A stretch of 64,000 bases of DNA from Epiperipatus broadwayi (GCA_028023455.1 JAQFVV010006473.1:794702-858701); one strand, 5' to 3'; shown: positions 25,801 to 38,555, counted from the first letter of the stretch. Made by a program: numbers and translations. Notes: a model not told the origin generated them from the sequence alone.

Positions 25801-26557
25801 AGATTTTCTACCAGAAGTAACAACTATTCCTTTTATTACATTATTTAAAAACTGTATAATATAAAAAAAAAACGTTAGTGAACAATTAACTATTTCTAAA
25901 CTTTGCCAAAGATCAATGGTATTAACTGAGTCAAATGTTTATTATAAAATCAATGAAAGTAATATATAAATTTCACTGTTATGCATGGTATTTCTTGCCT
26001 TTGTTTGACAACAAAATCATGTTTATAGTGATTTTCTTATATTATAGAGTCTATGAGTAAACAAAAACTTAATCAAAATTTTTGAAGATATTATTGCAGT
26101 AGATGATGGATGTAATCTAAAATAATTACTACAGACTTTTCAATCCTTCTATTTTATTTTTATAAATTGAAACAATAAAATGATTCTTCAGGTTAAATGG
26201 CATAATTTCTTTATATACTTCTAAAATTTTAAATAGTTTGACAATAATATATTATCAGGGTATGTATCGCATTAGTATCCATCACTATTTATATTTGAAA
26301 TTGCTAAAAATTATTTTAATTTTATTAAACTAAATATCATTTATCCAAATTTAAATGAATAATTAAAGTTTGTCAATACTATTGTGATCAAAATACTTCT
26401 TTTATTTGTTCAAATATCATAATTATTATTATTGATAAGATAATCATACTGTTTTTAAAGTCCATATACTTATATTAAATGTAATGACAATATTTCAGTT
26501 GTTCATAATCCACAATCATTTTTAAATTTTCTAATAGTTTAAACAACTTTCTTTAAG
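22861..26557. other. AT-rich, no gene seen
   Basis: No supported gene. It contains one short perfect tandem duplication (listed separately) and an (AAAAC)-like run near 23380. Confidence 0.55.
24661..24756. repeat. Perfect 2 x 48-bp tandem duplication
   Basis: 24661-24708 and 24709-24756 are identical and each contains a (TA)n core. It is a recent slippage-type duplication, or a duplicated read segment in the assembly. Confidence 0.95.
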
Positions 26558-26565
26558 TTCTATAC

Positions 26566-27055
26566 CAGGGCTGGCCAACTTTTGTGTTCATAAGATCTAT
26601 TTTTATTTTAAAAATGTGTTGCGATCGACTTGTTGTCATAGGCGATCGACTTGATGTCATAGGCGTAGTCTAAGTGGAGGGAAGTGTGAAATACATACTA
26701 TTTTTATATATCTACCTAGTAAAAAATAATTATTTAACGGGCCAAAAAAGTCATGTCCAGGGGAATTAAAACAATATGAGTAATTATTAACAATATTTAT
26801 TAATTCAAATTAGCTACATTAAAACAAGATTAAAAATATTATTTTCAGTAATGATACGCCTCAATGGATTTCACCTATCTGGAATTGGATAAAAATTTAG
26901 AACAAAAACTAAAATAACAAAAAAAAAACTTAAAAATCTTGTCTTAATTTGTTTCACTCGTTATCCGACAGCTCTTGCCAGATTGGCCTCGTGATCGACC
27001 AAAATTGGTTCTGCGATCGACCGGTGGATCACGATCGACTTATTGTACACCCCTG
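26566..27055. mobile_element. hAT-like MITE with 8-bp target duplication
   Basis: A 490-bp non-coding element starts CAGGGCTGGCCAACTT and ends with the inverted match TACACCCCTG, so the termini read CAGGG[C/G]TG on both strands, typical of hAT ends. It is flanked by perfect 8-bp duplications TTCTATAC at 26558-26565 and 27056-27063. Near each end are repeated GATCGAC motifs (two close together at 26631-26656, several near 26990-27040) that look like subterminal transposase-binding repeats. It has no transposase, so it depends on an autonomous hAT elsewhere. Confidence 0.9.
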
Positions 27056-27319
27056 TTCTATACTATTCATGACACTCCATATTAAACTTAATAATTTGTC
27101 AAATAAAAAACACTACATATTTAATTTAACAAAATCCATAATAATTGAATTATTGTTAGATAATCAGTCAAAAATATTTAATGAACCTCAAAATAGACTT
27201 AGTCATATGACAACATATACATTATTAAATTGCTATATCTTAGTAATAAAACAGCCTGAAATTCAAGAGTCATGTATTTAACACTTAATAGCTGTTAAAA
27301 TTTGATATACTAAATATTA

Positions 27320-27530
27320 AAGTAGTTAAAACAATCCCAAATTCAAAACCAAGCAAGACTAGCTAAATAAACAACTCTACAACACAAATAATTGTTTCCC
27401 TACAAAAGTAGACTTCCCAAGTTTCAAAACTAAAAAGTATGTCATACTATTTCCGACAATTTCCAATTACATCCCATATAATATTAATAGTAAAATACCT
27501 CTTAAATAAGTTAATTTGTCTCCTATAAGA
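27320..27530 (-). pseudogene. PLE 3'-end fragment (left arm of dimer III)
   Basis: It corresponds to the family-1 3' tail and last codons in reverse: CCAAATTC..AAACCAAGCAAGACTAGC, then CTTCCCAAG, then CTCTTAAATAAGTTAATT, each matching the left arm at 2097-2300. No open frame remains. Confidence 0.7.
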
Positions 27531-27682
27531 CAACTGTTTTAAGAAATTATTGCTACAGAAATCAGAGATTAAATAGTTCTAATAAGGTTGCCTTGTTTCA
27601 AAAAGGTCAATTTTATAAAGATTATTTGACTGTTGACTACTCAGATAAAATTGCTAAAGGTATTTTATTTAATTGTAATTAT

Positions 27683-29190
27683 ATCTTCTGAATTGCCCAG
27701 AATTTTAAATGAAAAAGTTAGACATGCAATTGAATTTTATGAAGAAATAAAAGGCTCTAAGTAATGATGGAATTATAATTGATATATTAAAAGAAGCAGG
27801 TAAGAAATATAATTTTTTTAGCAAAATTATATACCAAATGTTTAAATGATAAAGGTGTACCAAATGATTGGATCAAAGACATTAGAAATTACAAACCTAT
27901 CAGCCTTTTATCAGTTTTATACAAAATTTTTACCAAGATAATTACAACTTGTCTACAGAGAACATCAGATTTCCAACAACCAAAAGAACAAGCTGGATTT
28001 AAAAGTGGTTTTAGTACAGTAGATCATATTCAGGTATTGAGAGAAGTTATAGAGAGGACAAATGAATGTGAGTTGTTATTATGCTTTGGATTTGTAGATT
28101 ATGAAAAGACATTTGATTCTATAAACATTTATTCAGTGATTAAAGCATTTGGATCATCAAGATATAGATCCAGGATATTGTCATATTTAAAAAAAATATT
28201 TATAAAAATGCAACAGCAACAATTAGATTACATAATGATACTAGAAAAGTCAACATTGAAAATGGTGTAAGATAGAGTGATTCCATATCTTCAAAATGTT
28301 TTACAGCAGTGCTGTAAAAAGTATTTTGTGGATTAAAATGAGAAGCTAAAGGTGTGAAAGTAAATGGAGATTATTTAAATCATTTAGATTTTGCAGATGA
28401 TATAGTTGTTTTTGCAAATAATGCTTTAGAGCTGCAGGAAATGTTGCAGAAGTTATCAGATGAAAGCATGAAAGTAGGACTAAAGATAAATGTTAAAAAG
28501 ACTAAAGTAATGTTCAATGTATTTTCTCAAACTATGTAAATGAAAGATTGATTATGATGAGTTAGAAGAAGTTAACAGCTACAAATATGATGAGTTAAAA
28601 GAAGTTAACAGCTACAAGTATCTTGGTCAGATTGTTACCACAGATGAAACATAATTGATGAAATTAATCATAGAATTAAACTTCGTTGAAGTGCTTTGGG
28701 TAGAAATAACTTGATACTAAAAGGAAATATGCATATGTGTTTGAAAAGGAAGGTTTTTAATGAAAGTGTTTTACCAGTTCTTATTTATGAATCTGAAATT
28801 TGGTTTCTTAATAGAAGAGCAATACAGAGACTTCAGAGTACTCAAAGAAGTATGGACAGATGCATGTTAGGAATAAGAAGATATTGAAAAACAATATATG
28901 GAGAAGAGAATAAACCGGTGTTATTGACCTCATTGAAAAAATAAAAAACTGAAATGGAGTTGGGATAAAAATATTGCTAGAAGAGATGATAATAGATAGT
29001 CAATTGAAATATTAAACTGAATTCCAAGAAATTATAAAAGATCCAGAAAGAAACCACATGTGAGATGGATGGATAAAATAAGAAAGTGTGCAGGGGTGAT
29101 GTTGAGAAGAGATGCTAAAGATGAAAGAAGATGGATTGAACTTCCAGTGGATTGATAATAATTGATAATGATAATGATACTTCTGTTAAT
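27683..29190 (+). pseudogene. RTE-type retrotransposon, 5'-truncated and decayed
   Basis: It inserted into the PLE right arm with a ~12-bp target duplication (AATTGTAATTAT at 27671-27682; AATTGTAATAAT at 29191-29202). Encoded blocks in order: ILNEKVRHAIEF (27700s), NYKPISLLSVLYKIFTKII (27888-27945), EQAGFKSG and VDHIQVLREVI (27990-28050), FGFVDYEKTFDSI (RT motif with catalytic Asp, 28085-28123), LDFADDIVVFA (YADD-type box, 28384-28416), VGLKINVKKTKVM, LPVLIYESEIW and MDRCMLGI (28770-28880). The C-terminal block is PHVRWMDKIRKCAG with RRWIEL. This is the RTE endonuclease/RT protein. It ends in (TGATAA)-like repeats (29150-29180), typical of RTE 3' ends. Several frameshifts and an internal ~33-bp tandem duplication (28555-28620) show it is dead. 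Confidence 0.85.
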
Positions 29191-29875
29191 AATTGTAATA
29201 ATATGAAGGATAAAGAAAAATATGATTTTATTTTTTGGCTTTTAAGTTTTGTTCTTCTAGAATTGTAAATAAAAATATAAATTTATTTTAAAAAGAGTAA
29301 AGGACATAGAAGAGGGAGATTACTTTGAATAATTTAATAATTAATACAAAGAAGATTTTTGATAATAATACTATTCTTAGAGTAGTTTATATTATTCCTT
29401 CCTTTTGTAAAAGTTGTATATATATATATAGTTAGAGTAATTTGGGTTTAAATAAATAATGAAAAAATATAAAAGTAGGATTAAAAGTAATTATCTTAAT
29501 TCTTCCTTATATGTCCATGAAAGAGATGAAGGCCATAGTATTAGTTTTGATGAAATTAAAATTATCTTCTTTGAAAGAAATGGAAAAAAAAATTAAAAAA
29601 TATTTATTATAAAAATTTGATTCTGAAGCAATTCATTTGTTTAAGAGTTCTTTTAATATTAAGAGAATGTAGAATGCAATTGGGAATTATGGGGAATAGT
29701 ATACATTTGTTGATATGTTTTAATCTTTTACACTTGAAGTCTGCTTTGGTAGGGAGTCATTGGTTATGTTATAGAAATTGTTTTTTTTTTTGGCTAGTCT
29801 TGTTTAATTTTGAATTCGATGTAATTTTATTAATTTATTGACTAGTAGCTTTAGGCTTTTAATATTTAAAGATTA
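29191..29875 (+). pseudogene. PLE GIY-YIG fragment (right arm continued)
   Basis: It aligns with 3610-4290 of the intact family-1 copy: GAATATGATTTTATTT near 29217, a degraded GIY core near 29380-29440, a YVHERDEGHSI-like block near 29510-29545 (HEKDTGH in the intact copy), FFERN near 29570, then the 3' tail. Frameshifts throughout. It lies 41 bp before the start of the LTR-like element. Confidence 0.72.
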
Positions 29876-29916
29876 AAAGTAACTTTTTCAACTACTATTT
29901 TGGAAATTGAGTATAT

Positions 29917-31682
29917 TGAACCAACTGCCTCTTCTGAACAATAAACTACCATTTAAAATTTACTAATGAAATCCGGAAAACAACAACAACCATCGACAAC
30001 AAAAAATATTAATTAATATTTTATTATATTTTGTCCTCCTAAACTTCTCTTCCAGAAAGTGGTTGGTTTTCAGGTAAAGTGTCAACTATCATCAGTAACA
30101 AACTACCAATGACACCCAACACTTGACTACCAAATATACACCGACCAAATAAACACTTTATTTTTATTTTTTAAAGAAGAAAGAAAAATCCCTTAGGCAC
30201 CAGCTAATTACATTAGAATTAGCATGTCTATCTGATCAGTATAATTTGGTAGCTGAATAATCCCCGCTAGCTCAATCGGTTTCCAATTACCCACTAATAG
30301 ACAAACAAAAGGTTTCTTAAATGCCCCCTCTAAGCTACTACTACTTTTTAAAAAAACTAAAATAATTTCCTGAACCATTCAAAATAATACGTCAATCCTT
30401 TAAAAACAATAATAATAACAGTATACTGACTGCCGAAACATTTATATCTTTAACTTAGTGAATCTTTTCTGAAATACTATTATTACTAATTAGATTTTTT
30501 CCCTCCTACTTTTATTAAGAAAATAAATATTTATACTTACCCACACACATCAAAATAAACATAAATATTTTAAGAAAAATAATGTAAGTGTTTTTTTTTA
30601 TTTTAAATAAATTAATCGTTTTATCTTATAATGAAACACACACACTTCTTTTTTAAAGATTAAAATAAAGCATTTTAATATATTATTTTAGCAAATAAAT
30701 TATACACGTTACATTATATTTTATTTATCTTTTTTTAAAAAAAATCAAATCACAGATACGTGCATGCCATTGTTTCAAAAATATTATTTAATAATAGAAG
30801 CTGATTTTACTTATTTTTATTATTGAAAATATTATCTTTTGAAGATTAAAGTTTATTCCTTTTTTTAAGTTTAATTCATAAAGTTCAAAGTTCTTTTAAT
30901 AAAGTCTATCTTTTATTTTAAGAAGAAATCAGGAATGTTAAGATATCAAAGTCAAATAATTACCTAGGATTTTTTAATATGATGGAAACAGCATAATGGA
31001 ATTATTTTATAACTCATCGATGACCGGTAAATGACTCCTCCATAGATACTGTGACATGGTGTGATTTTCGTGGCTGGTTTTGTATACCCGCACTCCATTG
31101 TTTGTTTAGTCTATTTAAATATGATCACTTTCCGAACTAATTGCAAGTCTTAAATGCATAGAGCAGCTTTGGTCAACTGCACACCACGTTGGTTTTAACA
31201 ATGCAACATTTTTTGGAGATATTACTTCAAGAAATATTTTATTAAAATGAGAGTCAGACCTCAAATGATCAAAAATTGAGATATTTATACTGTTTTAAAC
31301 AATGGAAAACTTTATTTGCAGCAACGTCTTTAGTCTCATGAAATAAAATCAGCTTTTGCTTCAATTTTTTTATTAAAAATTACATACACACATGCACATA
31401 TATTTAATTATTTAATTATAAGATAAAATGAAATCTCTTTATTATTTTATTATAAATTCATTTAAAGAATATTAAATCTTTTTTTTATTACAAGACTTTT
31501 TTTCTCTTTTAAACAAAAAATCTTATTATTTTAAACAGCATTTATATTTTATTTTATTTAATAACAAATTCCCCCTCCCCCCTACTCTTTAGTTTTTACA
31601 TTTTATTCTCTTAATTTAAAATTTTTATATTTTAAAACATGGGACTCACAAAATTAATTAAATATCAATGTACTTTGGTACA
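29917..31682. repeat. Left ~1.77-kb direct repeat (putative 5' LTR)
   Basis: It is intact relative to the right copy and serves as the empty-site reference for both later insertions. Landmarks shared with the right copy include CTTCTGAACAATAAACTACC, GACACCCAACACTTGACTAC, CCCCGCTAGCTCAAT and ATGACCGGTAAATGACTCCTC. Identity is roughly 90% or higher by eye. Confidence 0.75.
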
Positions 31683-32229
31683 TTATCTCTGGCCCTCCTC
31701 TGAAACTAAAATATCATTCAGAGCATTTTAGTTTTTCCAGAATTTAAACCTATAAACAATCTAGTTTTATTTATTTAACATTTGTTTACCTGTACATGTG
31801 TATTCTTATTTATCCACTATAATTTTCATCCCAGTATAATTTTATTCTATAATCGATCAGGTGGCTCTTTCTTTCTATCCAATCTATCTAGCATTATTTT
31901 AATCAAATACACACACCCAAAAAGCAAAACAAAACATTTTAAATTTCCAAATGTATATATAGTCAACCTCCACCCTCTTAGTTCTAATTCTACAGCTCAT
32001 TTTCATTTATCTTCCTCATTTGGAGTGTGTTTTATTTTTTTACCTTTAAAAAATATGTTTCTACTTTCTAACGTCCACGAAAATCAACTATTTATCATAC
32101 ACCAAAGCTATCCAGTTTGGGAAAAAAAATACAAGTACTACCAATATGTTTCTTAAACTTCTCTTCAACAAATATCCCCTACATCAACAACAGTCAACTT
32201 TGACCCATCATCTAAACAACTAACTACAA

Positions 32230-32743
32230 TTCAAGTTGTTTATTCTATTTAAACAACCAATTTCAAGCCACACCGATTTGCCAAATGAATTCCCAACTAT
32301 GTTTTATAGTAATCCTATCATTTGCTATGACTATTTTCTGGCTCCTTTAAATCTCTACATCAACATTCAGTTTACATTGGTCCTACGTTAATGTGCAAAT
32401 GACCATTCAACTACGGTCCTATCACTTAAACAACTAAATTTCAGGCCACATTACTGCAACTATTAAACATCCAACTATCTATGTTAATGCGCCGAATGTC
32501 CTTCTAAAGTACTTCTATCAGTTCCTCCACTTAAAATGTCAAATTTCAGGCCATGTTACTGCACTTAATAAACATCCAACTATCTACATTAATGCACTAT
32601 ATGCCCCTCCAAACTACAACTTCCGTCGGTTCTGCCACTCGAAATGTCTAGTTCTCAGGCCATACTGATGTGCCAAATGAACCAGTTTCACACCACATTG
32701 ATGCGCCAAATGAACCAGTTTCCCATCATGTTGATGCGCCAAA
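32230..32743. repeat. Degenerate tandem repeats
   Basis: A ~108-bp unit (AATTTCAGGCCA...AACATCCAACTATCTA) occurs at about 32430 and 32540. It is followed by ~33-bp units containing GATGCGCCAAATGAACCA that repeat up to the start of the right direct repeat. The last unit merges with that repeat's TGAACCAAC start. Regularity is imperfect. Confidence 0.7.
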
Positions 32744-33395
32744 TGAACCAACCACCTCTTCTGAACAATAAACTACCACTTAAAATTTACTAATGAAATA
32801 CGAGAAACAACAACCATCGACAGCAAAAAATATTAATTAATATTTTATTATATTTTGTCCTCCTAAAGTTCCCTTCCAGAAATTCGTTGGTTTTTAGGTA
32901 AAGCGTCAACTATCACCAGTAGCGAACTACCTGTGACACCCAACACTTGACTACCAAATATACACCGACCAAATAAACACTTTATTTTTATTTTTTAAAG
33001 CAGAAAAAAAATCCCTTAGGTGCCAGTTAATTATGTTAGAATTAGCATGTCTATCTGATCAGCATAATTTGGTACCTGAATAATCCCCGCTAGCTCAATT
33101 GGTTTCCAATTACCCACTAATAGACAAACAAAAGGTATCTTAAATGCCCCCTCTAAACTACTACTACTTTAAAAAAAACTAAAATAATTTCCTGAACTAT
33201 TCAAAATAATACTTCAATCCTTTGAAACCAATAATAATAACATTATACTGACTGCCAAAATATTTATACCTTTAACTTAGTGAATCTTTTCTGAAATACT
33301 ATTATTACTAATTATATTTTTTCCTCCTACTTTTATTAAGAAAAATAAATATTTATACTTACCCACACATATCAAAATAAACATAAATATTTTAA

Positions 33396-33686
33396 AATTA
33401 ACTTACGAGAGAGTGCAAGTCTCTCAGCGCTTGTGATTATTAATAGCCAATCAGATCGTAAATACTGGGACAACGATTTAACAAGAAAAGAGTGGTTACC
33501 ACTCTTAACTTTACTTGTCTGTCTATATATCCAAGCCAGTCCAAAGTACTTATATCTGAAAGTGTGAATATTAAATACCTTCACACACTACTCACTGACT
33601 TCAAATTACAAACATACAGCATGAAATCTTTAGATTCACTATGCAGTAGATTATCGATGTTATAAATTGCAGAAATATATGTAAAT
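33396..33686. mobile_element. 291-bp insertion with 10-bp target duplication
   Basis: The left paralogue (around 30570) lacks it. Here it is bounded by AATATTTTAA at 33386-33395 and 33687-33696. It is less AT-rich than its surroundings, contains a CCAAT-type box (AGCCAATCAG near 33440) and short inverted blocks such as GAGAGAGTGCAAGTCTCTC. No coding region, tRNA head or poly-A tail is obvious, so the class is unknown; a SINE is possible. Confidence 0.7.
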
Positions 33687-34588
33687 AATATTTTAAGAAA
33701 AATAATTTAAGTGTTTTTTTATTTTAAATAAATTAATCATTTTATCTTATAATGAAACACACACACACTTCTTTTTAAAGAGTAAAATAAAGCATTTTAA
33801 TATATTACTTTAGCAAATAAATTATACACATTACATTATATTTTATTTATCTTTTTTAAAAAAAAAATCAAATCACATATACGTGCATGCCATTGTTTCA
33901 AAAATATTATTTAATAATAGAAGCCGATTTTACTTATTTTTATTATTGCAAATATTATCTTTTGAAGTTTAAAGTTTATTCTTTTTTTTAAGTTTAATTC
34001 AAAAAGTTCAAAGTTCTTTTAATAAAGTCTATCTTTTATTTTAAGAAGAAATTGGGAATGTTAAGATATTGAAGTCAAATAATTACCTAGGATTTTTTAA
34101 TACGATGGACACAACATAATGGAATTATTTTTTAACTCATCGACGACCGGTAAATGACCCCTCCGTAGATGCTGTGACATGATATGATTTTCATGGCTGG
34201 TTTGGCATACCCACACTCCATTGTTTGTTGAGTCTATTTAAATATCACTTTCTGAACTAATTGCAGATCTTAAATGCATAGAGTGGCTTCGGTCAACTGT
34301 GCACACCACATTGGTTTTAACAATGCGACATTTTTTGGAGATATTACTTCAAGAAATATTTTATTAAAATGAGAAAGTCAGACCTCAAATGATCAAAAAT
34401 TGAGATATTTATACTGTTTTAAACAATGAAAAACTTTATTTGCAGCAGTGTCTTTAGTCTTGTGATATAAAATCAGCTTTTGTTTCTATTTTTTATTAAA
34501 ACTTACATACACACATGCACATATATTTAATTATTTTATTATAAGATAAAACAAAATCTCTCTATTATTTTATTATATATTCATTTAA

Positions 34589-35327
34589 CCGTTTAACCGC
34601 TAATTATATTATTGGTTGTATGAGGTAAAAATCAAATCTTTTAATTGGCCAACTCACAAACTGAAGACAAAGCCTATTGTTAAAACATATTCGCCTATAA
34701 TATTAAATTCAACTCAGATACGTTTATAAAAAGTATATTATTAATTTTTCAGGTTATGAAGAGAACGAAAGTTCTTTCAAAAATAAATTGCTATTTATTT
34801 ATTCTAAAATATTCAATTTCGGCAACATAAAAGCTATAATATAAACAAAAAGATCGACTTTTACATTATAGAAAAGTCAATATTTCTTTTTACTACATCT
34901 TCAATATTTTTACTAAAATCTTCGGTATTTTTCGAAAATAATTTTGTTTTTTTATTATTCTCTCTGAGAATAATTTTTAATTTCCATAAATATAATTTTA
35001 TAATACTTAAAATTGGATTCGAAATGAAAATCTCAGCGTTTTTCTTTATTTTCTTTGATCAGGCGGTTTCTTTGTTCTTTCCAGCAAATCAGAATGTCTT
35101 TTTCAGCTAAGAGCTTGCTAAGAACCAATCACAAATAATGCTCTTTCTTTGTTTAGGTTTAAATGCGTTTTTTTTTACTTGTAAAATAAGTCGGAAGAGG
35201 TCACCATCGTACAGAACTTTTAAAAACCTCTTCAAAACGTATCGAACAAATTTTTTAGCATAAGAATCAGCTGAGTTAGAGTGACGTCAGATGTCTACGA
35301 GGAGCCTCGTAAAAAACAGTCTTTTGG
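34589..35327. mobile_element. piggyBac-like non-autonomous element (TTAA target)
   Basis: A 739-bp element is bounded by TTAA at 34585-34588 and 35328-35331. The paralogous site in the left direct repeat has a single TTAA in the matching context (CATTTAAAGAATATT), a true empty site. The ends start CCGTTTAACC and, on the other strand, CCAAAAGACTG, so only the first bases are inverted-repeat-like. TTAA duplication and CC-starting termini fit piggyBac. No transposase is encoded. The interior is partly GC-richer (GAGGAGCCTCGT near 35299) than its host DNA. Confidence 0.8.
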
Positions 35328-35547
35328 TTAAAGAATATTAAATCTTTTTTATTACAAACCTTTTTTCCTCTTTTAAACAAAAAAAAAGTCTTATTATTTT
35401 AAACAACATTTACAGTTTATTTTATTTAATAACAAATTTCCCTTCCCCCCTACTCTTTAGTTTTTATATTTTATTCTCTTAATTTTAAATTTTTATATTT
35501 TAAAACATGGGACTAACAAAATTAATTAAATTACTTTGGTACAATAT

Positions 35548-36160
<613 letters not shown>

Positions 36161-36213
36161 GATAGTAATATTTCATGACAAATAACATGGTAATGTATGT
36201 GTTCATATTGAAA

Positions 36214-37960
36214 AGACAGATCAAGAACCATCTTATTTCATGTGTTTAAGTACGTAATTCAACTACTATTCCCTACAATGGGTTTTTCCATTTCAAGTCA
36301 CAAAAATTGAGCTATATATATATTTTATTTTTGTAAATAAATATTAAAGATCCATAAATTCACAAATCATGAAATAATATTCATTGTCGTGTTTGTGAAT
36401 TTATATCACTTAATTTAAAAGTTTCATTGGTGTATTTGTTAAATTTTACCTTTTAGAATTATACAAAGTGTTTAAAAATACTGATCAAAAGTCACATTCC
36501 TTGATCAGTGTTTTAATTAAAATCTTATTACAAATGTATAGAGTAATTGAGTTGTACTCAATTAGATAAGGAATTTATATTTGTAATTACTTTGTCAATT
36601 TAAAATTGCGTATTAAAGTTAAAGATAGCTGAAAACGGAACAATGGAAATGGATAATTGATATTGTATGGCAAGTGATTGCTGAAGGTAGAGAAAAGTAG
36701 GCGGAGCCTAAAACAAAAACCAGACAAAAGGTCAACCATGGCATCGTAGAAAAAACTAAATTCTAACTTTTGAGCTGAGAGTAGATTGTCTCAAAAACAC
36801 AAACAGTTGCTAGAGAAATCTCTCCAACTTTTGTTAAGAATCCACCAGTAAACTGTAATTATGGCTAAGTGCCAGGAGCTGATTCTGTCCTGCCAATTTA
36901 ATCTTCCACTGACTGATCTTTTTATGTCTTCACAAGTTCCACTTCCAATCTCCAAATGACTATCTTCCAAGTAGATTTCAAATGCCCTACGTTCATCAGA
37001 AATAATCAAACAACATGAAGAAGGAAGGTAATTTTACATGACTTTTAACTTCCCCACTAATGTTATAAGTTATCTTCATCAAATGAACATAATTTTTTTT
37101 TCTTATAAATTTCAAACAAATTTTTCCCTACTTTGAAAATATTTTAAATTGTACTACTAATAATAATTCAAATGAAGATTTATATTTTTTTCCATTTACT
37201 ACTATAAACAAACAATAGAAATATTCCAACTCTTTTAAAGCTGTTATAATATTGATTATAGTTATTTTAAAAGAATTGTTAAATTAAAGATATTCATATA
37301 TATGCAGATATTAAACACTTTATTATTCTTTTTTTGGCATACTATGTAACGATACTTCAATCTTAAATATGTAAGTTTTAAGTTTTTATCTTATCCTACA
37401 AAAGAGAAATAGTATAATTTATACCTACCCTGAAACTGGGGGAGTTAGGGGTTTCAGAGTAAACTTAATTAATTTCTTGGGTGTTTTTATTGGAATAGTA
37501 TAGCTTGAAATAGACAATGATTCGTTTTATAATTCTTTTCAAACACTTCAACACTGCCCGAGAGCTTCCCTTAATACCTACTCTAGGAAGAAACAATTCT
37601 TAGTTATCTCTGGACATTCAAAAGGTATACTGGGGTAGCTGTAAAGAATATCAGGATAGGTCTAATAGGACTAGTACACTTGAAGTTATGCACCCCCAAC
37701 TATCCACGCCGTCAACTTTCAATAAAAAACTAATAAAAACGTAGAAAATATTTCACCAAAGTCTATCTTGACCCCAACATTTCACTCCAATATGTTGGTT
37801 TTAAGGTAAAAGATACTAAGACTGTAGCTAATTATAATAGAAATATCAAACTGTACTTTTGATACTTTTTTTTCTCTCTTTTTTATTAACAATTTATTAC
37901 CTTTTCTTACCTCATTACCTCAACTATTTACACCTATTATATATATACTATATATATATA
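36214..37960. repeat. Direct duplication, copy 1
   Basis: It matches 38556-40590 in order throughout. Shared blocks include CCATTTCAAGTCACAAAAATT, GTAGGCGGAGCCTAAAACA, TCTCCAACTTTTGTTAAGAA and GGGGGAGTTAGGGGTTTCAG. Differences are mostly single-base indels scattered every few to tens of bases. No coding frame is maintained in either copy. Confidence 0.8.
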
Positions 37961-38555
37961 TTATATTGAAAAAAAGTAGCCACCACGAGGGAATCTGGAG
38001 CGGGGATATAAACACCACCGGTACTAGCAGGCTATGAAACTATTTGAAAAGGTATTGGAGTGTGGGAAGCAGGAGGGACTTTTACACAATTTCGAATTTG
38101 AAATACATGAGAGGGAGACAGATTTGGGGCGATGAACAGTTAGCTACGAGCGCACATACCCACGCGGCATAACCTCCCTGGGTGCAAAGGATAAGCTGGG
38201 GACGCCCTGTCGTTCGAAAAACTGTGGAACTGCTAAACCAGATCGACTGGGGACTTTTATCCAACAAAAGGGAAGGGAGCAGGTAGTTACAATACAGGCC
38301 TTAAAACCTATATACCTCCCGACCCAGGGAGAAAGTAGAAACTACAAAAATGATAACCCGGTAAAGACCACTGTGAAATGTCTATGATGATGAGTAAAAG
38401 AACAACGGATTAATACACCCAAATTTGATAAATGTTAGGTTCGAACCCTCACCCAGACTGTTCTCCAAAGTCGATCAATTCTGTAAGAAAATGTTAACCA
38501 GTGAATTATGTATAAACATTTTTTTGTTATTTTTTTTAAAGTGAAGAAATGAAAC

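Larger units (their letters stand above)
27320..29875. mobile_element. Third PLE head-to-head dimer, split by an RTE insertion
   Basis: The left arm (27320-27530, minus) matches the family-1 PLE 3' region in reverse. The right arm starts near 27537 and runs to 27682, then resumes at 29191-29875. The PLE sequence is continuous across the RTE insertion: TATTTTATTTAATTGTAAT before it, and AATATGAAGGATAAAGAA after it, both aligning with adjacent parts of the intact copy at 3580-3630. The dimer is diverged and non-functional. The 3' end near 29860 has the family tail (TTTATTGACTAGTAGCTTTA). Confidence 0.78.
29917..35543. mobile_element. LTR-like element without coding capacity
   Basis: Two long direct repeats (29917-31682 and 32744-35543) both start TGAACCAAC and end TTTGGTACA, so each has TG...CA termini. 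The whole is flanked by ATAT on both sides (29913-29916 and 35544-35547), consistent with a 4-bp target duplication. Removing two later insertions from the right repeat leaves about 1756 bp, against 1766 bp on the left. The internal region (31683-32743) is only ~1.06 kb, has no gag or pol, and I see no clear primer-binding site or polypurine tract. It may be a large non-autonomous LTR element. A tandem segmental duplication is the alternative. Confidence 0.55.
32744..35543. repeat. Right direct repeat (putative 3' LTR), interrupted twice
   Basis: The same sequence as 29917-31682 but carrying two insertions absent from the left copy (33396-33686 and 34589-35327). It ends TTTGGTACA followed by ATAT. 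Confidence 0.75.

Noticed and set aside
30255-30300. CCCCGCTAGCTCAATCGG as a tRNA gene 5' end
   Set aside because: A-box-like, but no acceptor stem closure, anticodon arm or B-box at tRNA spacing. It is part of the long direct repeat.
31782-32156. 124-residue open frame inside the LTR-like element
   Set aside because: No gag, protease, RT or integrase motif. Composition follows the local base bias, so I treat it as chance.
36660-36720. GTAGGCGGAGCC as a host-gene promoter
   Set aside because: The same block recurs in the second copy at about 39070 as part of a duplicated non-coding unit, and no transcript structure is visible.
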